Assembly: GCF_013204845.1 (NCBI RefSeq)
Contig: NZ_JABMKY010000002.1
Location: 558,001 to 622,000, forward strand
Reading direction: 5' to 3'
DNA: 64,000 nt
DNA from: Paenibacillus qinlingensis
GTDB lineage: Bacteria > Bacillota > Bacilli > Paenibacillales > NBRC-103111
Positions within the stretch are counted from its first letter, which is position 1, and each line of letters begins with the position of its first letter. Below are positions 1 through 8,539 of the stretch, one piece after another. The translations under genes were made by a program, and so were the position numbers. The notes under the pieces are model-generated. The model worked only from the letters and a program-made list of their open reading frames with translations, was not told the origin of the DNA and did not search any database.

Positions 1-1502
1 GTGCCATACCCATTTCCTTTATCGATGCCATGTACAATAGCGTTCTCAACGATCGGCTGCAAAATAAACCGAATAACCGAATAGCTCAGCAACTCTGGTT
101 CAATGCGAACGTGAAACTTGATTTTATCCTCAAAACGAATTTGTTGAATCGCCATATAGCCCGTCACATGCTCAATTTCCATATGGAGAGGAACTTGGCT
201 CTGATGACTATTAATACTGTAGCGTAAAAGTTTACTAAGATGATTCGTCATTTTCACAACTTCTTTATTGCCTTGAATTTCAGCATACATACTAATAGAA
301 CCTAATGTGTTATATAAAAAATGGGGATTAATTTGGCTCTGAAGTGCCGATATTTGTGCATTTTTCTCTCTGATCTCTGACTCATACAGGCGATAACCCA
401 GATCACTTAGCTTCGAAACCATGATGTTAAAAGACTGGCTGAGCTGACCTATCTCATCACGACTATGGATCGGAATGGAAACCGCCAAATCACCTATAAC
501 AACCTTTTTCATGAGATTCCGCAATTCACTGATCGGATTCGTGATCCGAAGGGCAAATAAAGTAAAAATAATGATCGCTAAAAGCAAACATACCGCACCG
601 ATGCCAATAATATAATTCCTCACATATACCGTGTCTTGTAACAAAACTGCAAGTGGCACCATCTCAATCATCGTCCACCCCGTCAAAGGTGACGTATAGT
701 AGGAAACTAGCTCTGAATCGTTATCTTGTTTATAGACAACAGTCCCCATGCCTTTAAATTGCTTGATTTGATTCGCATCGGGGCTGCTAACCATGCTTTT
801 ATAAATCATCGAACCTTCGTTATCAACGATCATAATGTTTTTCTTATCATTGGAGATCGCTTCAATCTTATTGCGAATGATATTTCTGTCTACATCGAGC
901 ACCAAGTATGCAAGTACAGCGCCCGTATCTACACTTCGAATTTTTCTGGCAAAAGAGTACACTTGATTCGTAATGCCCATGCCATTTTTACTAAATGTTC
1001 CGAGATACACCATTTTACCTGTCTGTGAAACCTTGTTGTACCAGACTTCATTCTTCACTTCGCGTGGTAAGTAATTGGCTTGCTCTTCTGACATTGCGGT
1101 ATACGTGTTCCCACCCCGAGTACGAAATAACGTCAACCCAGAAATGTCCACACGTCCATTGGCAAATACTCGTTTTGCAAAATCTTCAATCGTTACACGA
1201 TCATTAAATGAAAGAGAAGCACTCGTCTGCTCACCAACCTCCAAATACTTCATGATTTGTGGAGATTGATACGGTAATAATGTCAACAAATTAAGCTCAT
1301 TTAAGTACGTATCAATATTGGCGGTCAGTTCCTTCACCACGTCCATCTGATATTTCCCTGTATTTTTCTGAATGGATTCCGAATAGCTCGTAAACGTTAG
1401 ATAACTGGCAATCCCCAGTGGTACCGCTATAAAAATAGCGCTCAATACGATCAGTTTCATTGCAATTGGCAAATCTTTGATCAACTGCAGCTTATTTTGC
1501 AT
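1..1502 (-). CDS. YesM-type sensor histidine kinase, 3' end outside the window
   Basis: Membrane sensor kinase of the YesM/LytS-like class (His_kinase PF06580 type), which phosphorylates a YesN-type AraC response regulator. About 500 residues are visible. A membrane segment at about residues 12-35 is followed by an extracellular sensor region, a second membrane segment near 290-315, a HAMP-like linker, and the phospho-acceptor motif QINPHFLYNTL with His near residue 394. An N-box (QPIVENAIVHGI) lies close to the left edge, where the gene leaves the window. The chosen ATG at 1502 lies inside the end of the binding-protein gene, overlapping it by 11 bases, so translation is probably coupled. 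A downstream ATG at 1460 is possible but has no ribosome binding site. The cognate regulator is expected just outside the left edge (inference). Confidence 0.9.
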   Translation of the reverse strand, partial: MQNKLQLIKDLPIAMKLIVLSAIFIAVPLGIASYLTFTSYSESIQKNTGKYQMDVVKELTANIDTYLNELNLLTLLPYQSPQIMKYLEVGEQTSASLSFNDRVTIEDFAKRVFANGRVDISGLTLFRTRGGNTYTAMSEEQANYLPREVKNEVWYNKVSQTGKMVYLGTFSKNGMGITNQVYSFARKIRSVDTGAVLAYLVLDVDRNIIRNKIEAISNDKKNIMIVDNEGSMIYKSMVSSPDANQIKQFKGMGTVVYKQDNDSELVSYYTSPLTGWTMIEMVPLAVLLQDTVYVRNYIIGIGAVCLLLAIIIFTLFALRITNPISELRNLMKKVVIGDLAVSIPIHSRDEIGQLSQSFNIMVSKLSDLGYRLYESEIREKNAQISALQSQINPHFLYNTLGSISMYAEIQGNKEVVKMTNHLSKLLRYSINSHQSQVPLHMEIEHVTGYMAIQQIRFEDKIKFHVRIEPELLSYSVIRFILQPIVENAIVHGIDKGNGYG

Positions 1503-2823
1503 TCGTATTTTGCTGGATTTGAAGATTCGTATTAATGATCTTTTGCGCATTTTGCAGCACCTCTTGTGGCGTGATTTGGCCCGCCATCATCTTCTCAAAC
1601 TCACGCACAATCTCATCGTTAATCGTTCCCTGCCGCGGTTGATTCGGGAAATATTTCACATCATCGGCTGCACTTGCATAGTCCGGACGGTATTTCAGTT
1701 TTTGAAACTCTTCGGAAGTGACTGCATTCTTCACAGCCGGTATATGCCCTGCCTTTGCCCAGCTAGCCCCATGAGCAGCTACCCAATTCGCGAATTTAAG
1801 CGCAGCGAGTTGCTTTTGTTTATCAGGCTTTTCATGATAGGGCAGCGAAAAGGTATGAGAATCTCCCCACGCTGCAGGATGATCGTAAATTTGTGGAATT
1901 TTGGTCACTCCGAAATGTAAATCTGTTGCTTGCTCGAACGTTCCTGTACCCCATACACCAGAGATTAACGTGGCTGCCGTGCCTTTGGCAAAGCTTAGAA
2001 CCTGATCATTGATATTCGGCAAAATAAGTTTCTTCGTGTATAGCGAGTTGACGAATTCCAAGGATTTTAGAGCTGATGGATTGTCGATCGCAGCCACTTT
2101 GCCATCATCGGTGTAGAATCGTCCGCCATCCTGGTTCATTTGATTATAGAAGGAGTACCAGATCCAGAAGGAATCGATCCGCACATTAGGTTCAGCTAGC
2201 GGCGTCACATTCGACGGCACACTAGCACGGATTTTCTCCAGAAATTCTAAATACCCTGCTTCACCGCTCGCCATAATCGGTTTCTCTTTCTCATCCAGAA
2301 GACCCGCCAGTCTCAGCCAATCCTTGTTGTAGTACATGACTTCCAAGTGCGTATCCAGCGGAATACCCAGGTGCTTATTGTCGGCTACCGTGCTTTGCAG
2401 AATCGTCGGGTTAAAATCATCCCAATGGACACCAGCTTCTATCGCCAGTGCATTCAAATCTGTCAGGAATCCAGCAGGTGCGTACTGCGAATACTTAGCC
2501 GAGTGAACAATTGCGATATCTGGCGCCTCTTCGGTAACAATGGCCGTGGACAGCTTCGTATAATAATCACCTGAGTTATTGTTAATTTGCTCTATTTTCA
2601 CATGATCTTTATTCTCATTATTGTATTGCTGAATGAGCTCCGCCATAAACTGCCCATCCCCTCCACTAAACGGCGTCCAAAAAGTAATCCTTAGCTTACT
2701 CGCCGTAGGCTCATCGAGCGTGGTGTCTGACTGCGCATCGCAACCTACCGTGCACGTACTCACAATGAGAAGAAAACAAATTGCTTTTGTCGCTTTCCAA
2801 CCTAGTCGCTGCCTTCTGCTCAC
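1492..2823 (-). CDS. Family 1 extracellular sugar-binding lipoprotein, probable sensor partner of the kinase
   Basis: Secreted solute-binding lipoprotein (443 aa). It has a basic N-terminus, a hydrophobic stretch and a lipobox-like TVGC near residue 28. The mature part begins with the FWTPFSGGDG motif, followed by GDYY and VMYYNKDW, the same landmarks as the binding protein at 6116-7444, so the two are paralogues. The start is GTG with GGAGGGG six bases upstream. A terminator separates it from the transporter operon, it has its own promoter, and it overlaps the kinase gene. It is therefore more likely a sensing subunit than a transport subunit. A similar lipoprotein-kinase-regulator arrangement (AraPST) is known for arabinose sensing in Geobacillus. 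A transport role cannot be excluded from sequence alone. Confidence 0.88.
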   Translation of the reverse strand: MSRRQRLGWKATKAICFLLIVSTCTVGCDAQSDTTLDEPTASKLRITFWTPFSGGDGQFMAELIQQYNNENKDHVKIEQINNNSGDYYTKLSTAIVTEEAPDIAIVHSAKYSQYAPAGFLTDLNALAIEAGVHWDDFNPTILQSTVADNKHLGIPLDTHLEVMYYNKDWLRLAGLLDEKEKPIMASGEAGYLEFLEKIRASVPSNVTPLAEPNVRIDSFWIWYSFYNQMNQDGGRFYTDDGKVAAIDNPSALKSLEFVNSLYTKKLILPNINDQVLSFAKGTAATLISGVWGTGTFEQATDLHFGVTKIPQIYDHPAAWGDSHTFSLPYHEKPDKQKQLAALKFANWVAAHGASWAKAGHIPAVKNAVTSEEFQKLKYRPDYASAADDVKYFPNQPRQGTINDEIVREFEKMMAGQITPQEVLQNAQKIINTNLQIQQNTNAK

Positions 2824-2860
2824 ATGAATCCCCTCCGTACTTTCAACCTATGCCATCATC

Positions 2861-2890
2861 ATTATACAAACTTAAGCTGAGGCAAGCCAA
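2861..2890 (-). promoter_or_regulatory. Sigma-A-type promoter of the binding protein-kinase operon
   Basis: On the minus strand a TTGGCT -35 box (2885-2890) and a perfect TATAAT -10 box (2861-2866) are separated by 18 bases, about 38 bases before the GTG start. With the upstream terminator this makes the sensor pair a separate transcription unit. Confidence 0.6.
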
Positions 2891-2935
2891 TGACCTATTT
2901 CCGTTAGTCATGGACATATTTTTGGATTTCTAGAC

Positions 2936-2980
2936 AAAAAGAAGCTGAAATGCCCGAAAAGGGGATTTCAGCTTCTTTTT
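2936..2980 (-). terminator. Rho-independent terminator after the GH43/transporter operon
   Basis: An inverted repeat (AAGAAGCTGAAAT paired with ATTTCAGCTTCTT) has a loop of about 13 bases. It is followed on the minus strand by a T-run and on the plus strand by another T-run, so it may act in both directions. Confidence 0.85.
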
Positions 2981-2984
2981 CTGT

Positions 2985-3192
2985 GCGGGATTTCTCGCCC
3001 GCGCGGGGGCTATAACGCCCCAAAAGGGCGTTATCTCCTCGCTTTCGCGGGATTTCTCTCTCACGCGGGGGCTGTAACGCCCCAAAAGGGCGTTATCTCT
3101 TTGCTTCCGCGGGATTTCATGCTCGCGCGGGCACTGTAACGCCCCAAAAGGGCGTTATCTCTTGCTTCCGCGGGATTCCTCGCCCGCGCGGC
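2985..3192. repeat. 62-bp tandem repeat with hairpin core, three copies plus a partial fourth
   Basis: Units start at 2985, 3047, 3109 and 3170 (periods 62, 62, 61). Each begins GCGGGATT, and the full ones contain a short perfect hairpin TAACGCCC-CAAAA-GGGCGTTA. The partial fourth copy ends just before the GH43 stop. The units differ by a few substitutions. No start codon or ribosome binding site points to a protein. The array fills most of the 394-base gap between the GH43 gene and the binding-protein gene; the rest is terminator and promoter. Confidence 0.9.
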
Positions 3193-3217
3193 GTCTTTAG
3201 CGCCTCCACTCCACAAA

Positions 3218-4264
3218 CTACTCCCCGCCAGGCACCTGAATCGGTACACCTTCCGCAATCGGCGTACCGAAATTCGGCGTACCATCCTTATTCCACTGGA
3301 ATTGCTGCATACGTACGTTGCGATTCCAGCCGGAGCCTTGTGTTTTAGCGGCGTGGTATACGATCCAGTCCTCTTTGCCGTCCACCGACTTCGTGAATGA
3401 GTTATGGCCGGGTCCAAAAACTTGATCCGTTTTCGAAAACACCGCCTTCTCACCCTTCTTCCAAGAGGCCGGATTGAGCACATCACTGCTCATCTCCGTA
3501 CTTAACATGCCAAGACAATAGTCATCGGTCCAGCTCCCGCTAGCCGAATAAATCACATGAATACGATCCTCATGCAGCAAGACCTGCGGTCCCTCATTGA
3601 TCGTGGGATTACCGACTAGCTCCCAATCGTAGGTGGGACGTGAGATTTCTACTGGCTTTCCACTAATCGTGTACGGATTGCTCATTGGCGCAATATAGAG
3701 GTGCTGGCTTACATTGACAGCGCCTTCCCATCCCGACCATATGAAATAGAGCGATCCATCTTTCTTCTGCAGTGTTGTCCCATCTATCGCCCAGCGGCCA
3801 GCTGTGTCCATCATCCCTTTATCAACGTAAGCACCTAGCGGATCATCCGTCACGGATTCGAGGACGAACATACGATGATTCTCATTCTGGCCGTCATCAG
3901 CGGCATAGTAGATATACCATTTTCCAGCAATAAAATGTAATTCAGGCGCCCATATATTAGACGTATTCGGTCCGGAAACTGGCGGGAACCAGACGTCTTT
4001 ATACTCAGCTTCTGCTAACCCCGTCAACGTCTTCGATTTCCATACGCAAATGGAATTTCCGGTTGTATGTGTGTAGTAGTAAGTTCCATCTTTGGTCGTG
4101 ACCCAAGGATCTGCCCCATTATCGATAATCGGATTGGTGAATGTTTTGGCTTCCTTTGTCGGTGAAACAACGTTACTGGTTTCTTTCATTTGTGTCTCTG
4201 CAACTCCCTTCGTACACCCGGCTAATAGCACCAAGCTTAAACAAATCACACTAAATCTCCACAT
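3218..4264 (-). CDS. Glycoside hydrolase family 43 lipoprotein (arabinofuranosidase/arabinanase type)
   Basis: Surface-anchored glycosidase (348 aa) that probably cleaves arabinose- or xylose-containing side chains of plant cell wall polysaccharides. It has a short signal peptide ending in lipobox LLAGC. GH43 landmarks are NPIIDNGADPWV (catalytic-base Asp), a second Asp region WAIDGTTL, and NEGPQVL carrying the likely acid Glu. The five-bladed propeller fold of the family is consistent with the length. ATG start with GAGGTGA upstream. It is the last gene of the operon with the binding protein and two permeases, 45 bases after the second permease, so products are probably taken up directly. 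Exact substrate within GH43 cannot be fixed by eye. Confidence 0.88.
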   Translation of the reverse strand: MWRFSVICLSLVLLAGCTKGVAETQMKETSNVVSPTKEAKTFTNPIIDNGADPWVTTKDGTYYYTHTTGNSICVWKSKTLTGLAEAEYKDVWFPPVSGPNTSNIWAPELHFIAGKWYIYYAADDGQNENHRMFVLESVTDDPLGAYVDKGMMDTAGRWAIDGTTLQKKDGSLYFIWSGWEGAVNVSQHLYIAPMSNPYTISGKPVEISRPTYDWELVGNPTINEGPQVLLHEDRIHVIYSASGSWTDDYCLGMLSTEMSSDVLNPASWKKGEKAVFSKTDQVFGPGHNSFTKSVDGKEDWIVYHAAKTQGSGWNRNVRMQQFQWNKDGTPNFGTPIAEGVPIQVPGGE

Positions 4265-4309
4265 AGAAAACTCACCTCTACCTATTCACTTCGTATCACA
4301 TTTCTCCCT

Positions 4310-5140
4310 CTATTGTTTAACCCCTGTAGCTGTAATCGATTGAATAAATTGACGCTGTCCAATGAGGAAAATGATCAAGGTCGGTATCGTCGATAACGTC
4401 GCGAGTGCCATTAATTTACCATAGGATTGTGTGAAGCTGCCCGTTGCCATAACCGCAACCCCTGCTGTCAAAGTACGCATTTCAAGGTCTGTCACGGTAA
4501 AGAATGGCCACACATAATCATTAAACACACCCATAAAGGTGAAAATGGCAAGCGTAGTTACAATAGAAATGGATGAGGGCATCAAGACAGACGTAAATAC
4601 TTGCCATTTATTAGCCCCATCAATACGTGCAGCCTCAATAATTTCATTTGGAAATGACTGGAAAAACTGAATTAACATAAACACACCCAGTGCCCCACCT
4701 GAGTACGGCAAAATAAGCACATAATACGTATTAATCAAATTGAAATTACTGAAATTCAAATATTGAGGAAGAAATGAAATAATGCCTGGCACCATCATCG
4801 AACCAACGAATAGGGCAAATAGTATCCTTTTAAAAGGAATATCTAACTTCGCTAACGCATATGCAGCCATCGCATCCAGAATAATGACTAGAAATGTCGC
4901 AGCAAAGCCTACGAAAAAGGAGTTGAACATCCAACGGAAAATGGGAACCTCAACGGCACCACCCACAAAAATAGTATGGAAATTGTCCCATGTAAATTCT
5001 TGTGGAAATAAATGAAATACAGGTGACATAACTTCTATATCGGTTTTGAATGAATTAGAGAACATCCATAAGATCGGCAGAATGAAAATGATGCCTAGGA
5101 TGGAAGCTAGCAGCACATAAAAGATTTTCAGCGTTTTCAA
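4310..5140 (-). CDS. Carbohydrate ABC importer permease, AraQ/MalG type
   Basis: Integral membrane subunit (276 aa, six predicted membrane helices) of an ABC sugar importer. The EAA loop reads EAARIDGANKWQVF and is the contact site for the cytoplasmic ATPase. The start is TTG at 5140 with AGGAAGGAG, which overlaps the end of the upstream permease gene, so the two are translationally coupled. No ATPase gene is present in the operon. In this group such importers usually share an MsmX-type ATPase encoded elsewhere (family knowledge). Confidence 0.92.
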   Translation of the reverse strand: MKTLKIFYVLLASILGIIFILPILWMFSNSFKTDIEVMSPVFHLFPQEFTWDNFHTIFVGGAVEVPIFRWMFNSFFVGFAATFLVIILDAMAAYALAKLDIPFKRILFALFVGSMMVPGIISFLPQYLNFSNFNLINTYYVLILPYSGGALGVFMLIQFFQSFPNEIIEAARIDGANKWQVFTSVLMPSSISIVTTLAIFTFMGVFNDYVWPFFTVTDLEMRTLTAGVAVMATGSFTQSYGKLMALATLSTIPTLIIFLIGQRQFIQSITATGVKQ

Positions 5141-5146
5141 CGTCTT

Positions 5147-6043
5147 CTACTCCTTCCTGCTCGTGACTTTGAATTGAATAACTGACACGATCATGATCGT
5201 TAATCCCATGAGAATCGCCATTGCAGATGCGGAACCGATTTCTCTAGCTGTATAAGCTGTTTGCAGAATCCCCATCAATAGCACTTTGGTCTCATCTCCG
5301 GCATTACTCATCAAATTAGGCTGAGCAAAGACATTATACGAGGCAATCGTTGAGGTAATCACAACAAAAACGAGTATAGGTCTAATGAACGGAAGTGTAA
5401 TGCTCTTTAGTCGATCCCAACCATTTGCACCATCAATTTTGGCTGCTTCATAGAGATCCACAGGCACACCATTGAGGGCATTCACAAATATGATCATGTT
5501 GAATCCAATCGTCCACCATAGTGTTGCGATAACGAGCGCAAACCACACGAAAGGCGTATCTAACAGCCAGGGAACCGGATCAAACTCTCGAATGCCAACT
5601 TTTGCAAGGAGTAGATTGAAGAACCCCCCTGTGACGTCGAACATCCGCTTCCAAATTACGGCCATAACCGTTGCAGAAACAGCATAGGGAATGAAATAGA
5701 TAGAACGAAACAGGGATCTCAATTTCGCTGGAAGTGCATTCAATAATAAGGCAAATCCGAGTCCTACGATGACTAAAAAAGGAACCGAGAACACGACAAA
5801 TTTCAATGTGGCTTTCATTCCGATGAAAAACAAGTCATTTTCTTGCGTTCCGTTCGTAAATATTTTGCGGTAATTGTCGAAGCCCACGAAGGGATGCACA
5901 GGATCTAATAGGTTGTATTGCTTCAAGCTAATGATGAACCCATAAATAATGGGGATCAGCGTGAAAGCCAAGAAAGCAATCAGATAAGGTAATATGAATA
6001 AGCTTGATGTCAGCTTGGATTTCCATTGTGATGGGGTAGGCAC
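5147..6043 (-). CDS. Carbohydrate ABC importer permease, AraP/MalF type
   Basis: First permease subunit (298 aa), with six hydrophobic segments and the EAA loop EAAKIDGANGWDRL. Translation starts at GTG 6043, preceded by GAGGAGGGA six to seven bases upstream. It lies between the binding protein and the second permease in the usual SBP-permease-permease order and pairs with the protein at 4310-5140 to form the channel. A hairpin in the 72-base gap before it may tune its expression relative to the binding protein. Confidence 0.92.
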   Translation of the reverse strand: MPTPSQWKSKLTSSLFILPYLIAFLAFTLIPIIYGFIISLKQYNLLDPVHPFVGFDNYRKIFTNGTQENDLFFIGMKATLKFVVFSVPFLVIVGLGFALLLNALPAKLRSLFRSIYFIPYAVSATVMAVIWKRMFDVTGGFFNLLLAKVGIREFDPVPWLLDTPFVWFALVIATLWWTIGFNMIIFVNALNGVPVDLYEAAKIDGANGWDRLKSITLPFIRPILVFVVITSTIASYNVFAQPNLMSNAGDETKVLLMGILQTAYTAREIGSASAMAILMGLTIMIVSVIQFKVTSRKE

Positions 6044-6072
6044 GTGATTCCCTCCTCTTCTTTAAAAGGGAA

Positions 6073-6093
6073 GACGGGTACTGGGTACCCGCC
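6073..6093 (-). terminator. Intercistronic hairpin between binding protein and permeases
   Basis: A nine-base-pair stem (GGCGGGTAC with GTACCCGTC, one G-T pair) has a three-base loop and is followed on the minus strand by a short pyrimidine tract. Such hairpins commonly stabilise the upstream binding-protein mRNA or terminate part of the transcripts. The role here is inferred. Confidence 0.5.
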
Positions 6094-6115
6094 TTTCCAT
6101 AATATTGCGCTATGG

Positions 6116-7444
6116 TTACTTCTTCATGGCTGCAGTCGATTTAGCTGCTGCATCATCAAGTGCAGCTTTTGGATCTTTTTTACCTTGTAGGGCGTTAGCA
6201 AGCTCGCTCCAAATACTGTCGGAAATCGGGCCCCAATTTAATACTTTTGGTGCAAATTTCACATAGTCAAATTCTTTCGCTACTTCGGTTTGTTGTTGTG
6301 TCATCGCTTGGAAAGCTGCGCTATCACGTACGACTTTGGAAGCTACAGCTTGGCCGGACTCAGCCCAATCAATGGAATTGGCATTCACATATTTCAAGAA
6401 ATCACCAACACCTGCAAGAACTGCAGCATCCGTTGTTCCTTTAGGAATAACGAAGTTATGGGATCCGCCGAACACAGCTTGTTTCACAGTACCCAATTGT
6501 GGAACCGGAGCTACACCATAATTAATTTTCGCTTTATCGAAGGCGTCCTTCGACCAAGGACCATTAAAGTGCATCGCACTTTTCCCTTGTTGGAACAGGT
6601 TGAAATCGCCATCTGCTGCAACGGTTGGAGGTGAAACCTTCATCGTTGTTAAACTTCTCATGAAAGTAACCGCTTCTACACCAGCAGGTGAATTGTAAGC
6701 AATGTTGCCTTTATCGTCTAAGAAATCGCCGCCGTTCTGGAATAGTACCGTCGGGAACAAGAAGTTCTGGATCCAGAAGGTAGGCATTGCAGCTCCCCAA
6801 ACACCTTTGGAAGCATCTGTTAACTTAACTGCTGCATCTACAAACTCTTGACGATTCGTAGGTACCTTTGTAATACCGGCAGCTTTAAACAAATCTTTGT
6901 TGTAGTACATGACTAGAGGATGAATATCAAGCGGAATGCTGTACCAGTTGTTGTCCTTCGTGGAGTATTCCACAGTTGCTGGTGGGAAGTTGCTTTTCTC
7001 AACGCCAACTGCTTTGGCAATGGCATCCAGAGGTTGCAATTGATCCTTAGCAATGTAAGTAGGTGTTTGGTCAAGATGCATAATTGCGACATCTGGCACA
7101 CCTTTTTTCGTAGCAATCGCAGTATCGAGCAACTTATAGTAGTCACCATTCGGTTGAATCGTCATTTTCACTGTATATTTATCTTGTGATTTATTATAGT
7201 TATCCACGATTTTCTTCATAAATGGACCATCATTACCTGAGAAAGGGTTCCAGAAGTTAATGGTAACTTTCTCTCCGCTTTTCGCGGGCTCAGGCGCTTT
7301 CGTTGCCGCTGCCGCTGATGAAGGAGCTGGTGAAATCGCAGCTGGTGAAGTTTCTGCCGTTTTCGTAGACGAACATCCCGTCAAAACCAAAGCCATCGAC
7401 AAACTTGCTGCACCCATCATTTGTAAACTTTTCATTTTTCTCAT
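6116..7444 (-). CDS. Extracellular sugar-binding lipoprotein of an arabino-oligosaccharide-type ABC importer
   Basis: Substrate-binding lipoprotein (442 aa) with lipobox LTGC near residue 24, a low-complexity linker rich in A, P and S, then FWNPFSGNDG, GDYY and VMYYNKD motifs of family 1 binding proteins. ATG start with AAGGGAG nine bases upstream. It is the first gene of the operon (binding protein, two permeases, GH43) and is preceded by a 440-base leader with a hairpin and a catabolite-repression-like box. The GH43 partner suggests arabinose-containing oligosaccharides. Malto- or xylo-oligosaccharides remain possible. Confidence 0.9.
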   Translation of the reverse strand: MRKMKSLQMMGAASLSMALVLTGCSSTKTAETSPAAISPAPSSAAAATKAPEPAKSGEKVTINFWNPFSGNDGPFMKKIVDNYNKSQDKYTVKMTIQPNGDYYKLLDTAIATKKGVPDVAIMHLDQTPTYIAKDQLQPLDAIAKAVGVEKSNFPPATVEYSTKDNNWYSIPLDIHPLVMYYNKDLFKAAGITKVPTNRQEFVDAAVKLTDASKGVWGAAMPTFWIQNFLFPTVLFQNGGDFLDDKGNIAYNSPAGVEAVTFMRSLTTMKVSPPTVAADGDFNLFQQGKSAMHFNGPWSKDAFDKAKINYGVAPVPQLGTVKQAVFGGSHNFVIPKGTTDAAVLAGVGDFLKYVNANSIDWAESGQAVASKVVRDSAAFQAMTQQQTEVAKEFDYVKFAPKVLNWGPISDSIWSELANALQGKKDPKAALDDAAAKSTAAMKK

Positions 7445-7560
7445 CGTCGTTAACTCCCTTCAATTTTAAACACATAATTTGTACTTGCTTAACCAGCTGA
7501 ATTTGTGTCAAAATTGTAGTGAGTTGTGAATTTCGGGCAGAAATTCATTCTCACTACCGA

Positions 7561-7605
7561 GAGCGATTCTAAGGAGTTCCCACGCCAATGGACCTTAGAT
7601 CGCTC
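7561..7605 (-). promoter_or_regulatory. Leader hairpin upstream of the sugar importer operon
   Basis: GAGCGATTCTAAGG pairs with CCTTAGATCGCTC (13 bp, one bulge) across an 18-base loop, roughly 120 bases before the binding-protein start. No T-run follows, so it is not an ordinary terminator. It could be a 5'-UTR structure or a protein-binding inverted repeat. Confidence 0.4.
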
Positions 7606-7721
7606 TTTCCTTTGTTTGCCATCCCCGTACCTGTATATATAGGTTTCTCCACTTGCCAATTCGAATGTTGCGCCCTCCTTCGCTCGTCTAAGTTAACCAC
7701 AATTTAACTATACGGTTTTCC

Positions 7722-7735
7722 AGAAAACGTTACCA
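7722..7735 (-). promoter_or_regulatory. Candidate cre (CcpA) site
   Basis: On the minus strand TGGTAACGTTTTCT matches the cre consensus TGNAANCGNWNNCW at all but one fixed position. It lies in the 440-base gap (7445-7884) upstream of the sugar importer operon, where glucose repression would be expected. I could not place a convincing -35/-10 pair. The remainder of the gap shows only the hairpin and the terminator at its right end. Confidence 0.4.
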
Positions 7736-7796
7736 TGACGATATTCATGAACCATTGGACATATTTTCAGATATACGTATGCGAAGTAATCTGAAC

Positions 7797-7851
7797 AAAA
7801 AAACAGCGACAGCTAGGACTTAAATATAAAGTCGTAGACTGCTGCTGTTTT
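7797..7851 (-). terminator. Rho-independent terminator of the ankyrin gene
   Basis: Downstream of the ankyrin stop on the minus strand, an AAAACAGC...GCTGTTTT stem with interior mismatches ends in a run of seven T. Confidence 0.7.
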
Positions 7852-7884
7852 ATCATTCCCGTTTATTCCTGTTGATCTCAATGA

Positions 7885-8475
7885 TTACGCTCCTGCATGC
7901 TTCAACATTTGTTCAATTTCCGTAAAATTATTTCGCTTAGCATGCTGCAGCGGGGTAACGCCATCCCGATCAGCAATATGTACATTCGCACCATGGTCGA
8001 TCAGCAGTCTGGTAATTTCCTGATGATTAGGTCCGCCATTACTCAAAATGGTTACTTCAAGCAAGGCCGTCCAACCCAAGTTGTTAATGTGGTTGACATC
8101 CACATCTGTCGTTGCGAGCAACGCCCTTACATTTTCAACATGACCTTTTTCTGCCGCAGGTATGAGTGCATTCCCACCATATCGATTCGTCAACTTCGTG
8201 TCGGCACCAGCATTTATAAGTAGCTTCAATATTTCAAGACGTCCTTCGGCACCTGCGTAAAGAAATGGATTATCCTGCTTATCATCTTTCAAATTGATAT
8301 CGGCCCCAGCTTCAATCAATATCTTTACGATCTTAGGATTGTTGGCATGTGTTGCCGCCATAATCGCTGTCCTGCCTCTATTGTCTCGCTCGTTTAAGTT
8401 GACCCCTGTCTCCAGAAGTTGTTGCAATGCTTGGAGATCATCCCGCTCGGCGGCAGCAATCAAGGTTTGGCTCAT
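7885..8475 (-). CDS. Ankyrin-repeat protein
   Basis: About 196 aa made almost entirely of ankyrin repeats (five to six units with the pattern DxxGxTALxxAxxxGxxxIVxxLLxxGA), predicted to be a cytoplasmic protein-protein interaction scaffold. No signal peptide or other domain is visible. The ATG at 8475 is preferred because the AAAGG site is about 11 bases upstream; a GTG at 8484 is only two bases from that site. It lies 64 bases downstream of the formylglycine-generating-enzyme-family gene on the same strand and may be co-transcribed. Partner unknown. Confidence 0.85.
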   Translation of the reverse strand: MSQTLIAAAERDDLQALQQLLETGVNLNERDNRGRTAIMAATHANNPKIVKILIEAGADINLKDDKQDNPFLYAGAEGRLEILKLLINAGADTKLTNRYGGNALIPAAEKGHVENVRALLATTDVDVNHINNLGWTALLEVTILSNGGPNHQEITRLLIDHGANVHIADRDGVTPLQHAKRNNFTEIEQMLKHAGA

Positions 8476-8539
8476 GATACTCACAACCTTTCAATCTTGA
8501 GCTTCTAGTATAATTATCCTCTGTGTCCTATTAACGTTG

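Noticed and set aside
2985..3192. CRISPR array
   Set aside because: Units are contiguous 62-bp tandem copies with no unique spacers, and no cas gene is near.
7561..7605. T-box or other known riboswitch in the sugar importer leader
   Set aside because: No AGGGTGG/T-box core, no terminator/antiterminator pair and no downstream amino-acid gene. The hairpin alone is not enough.
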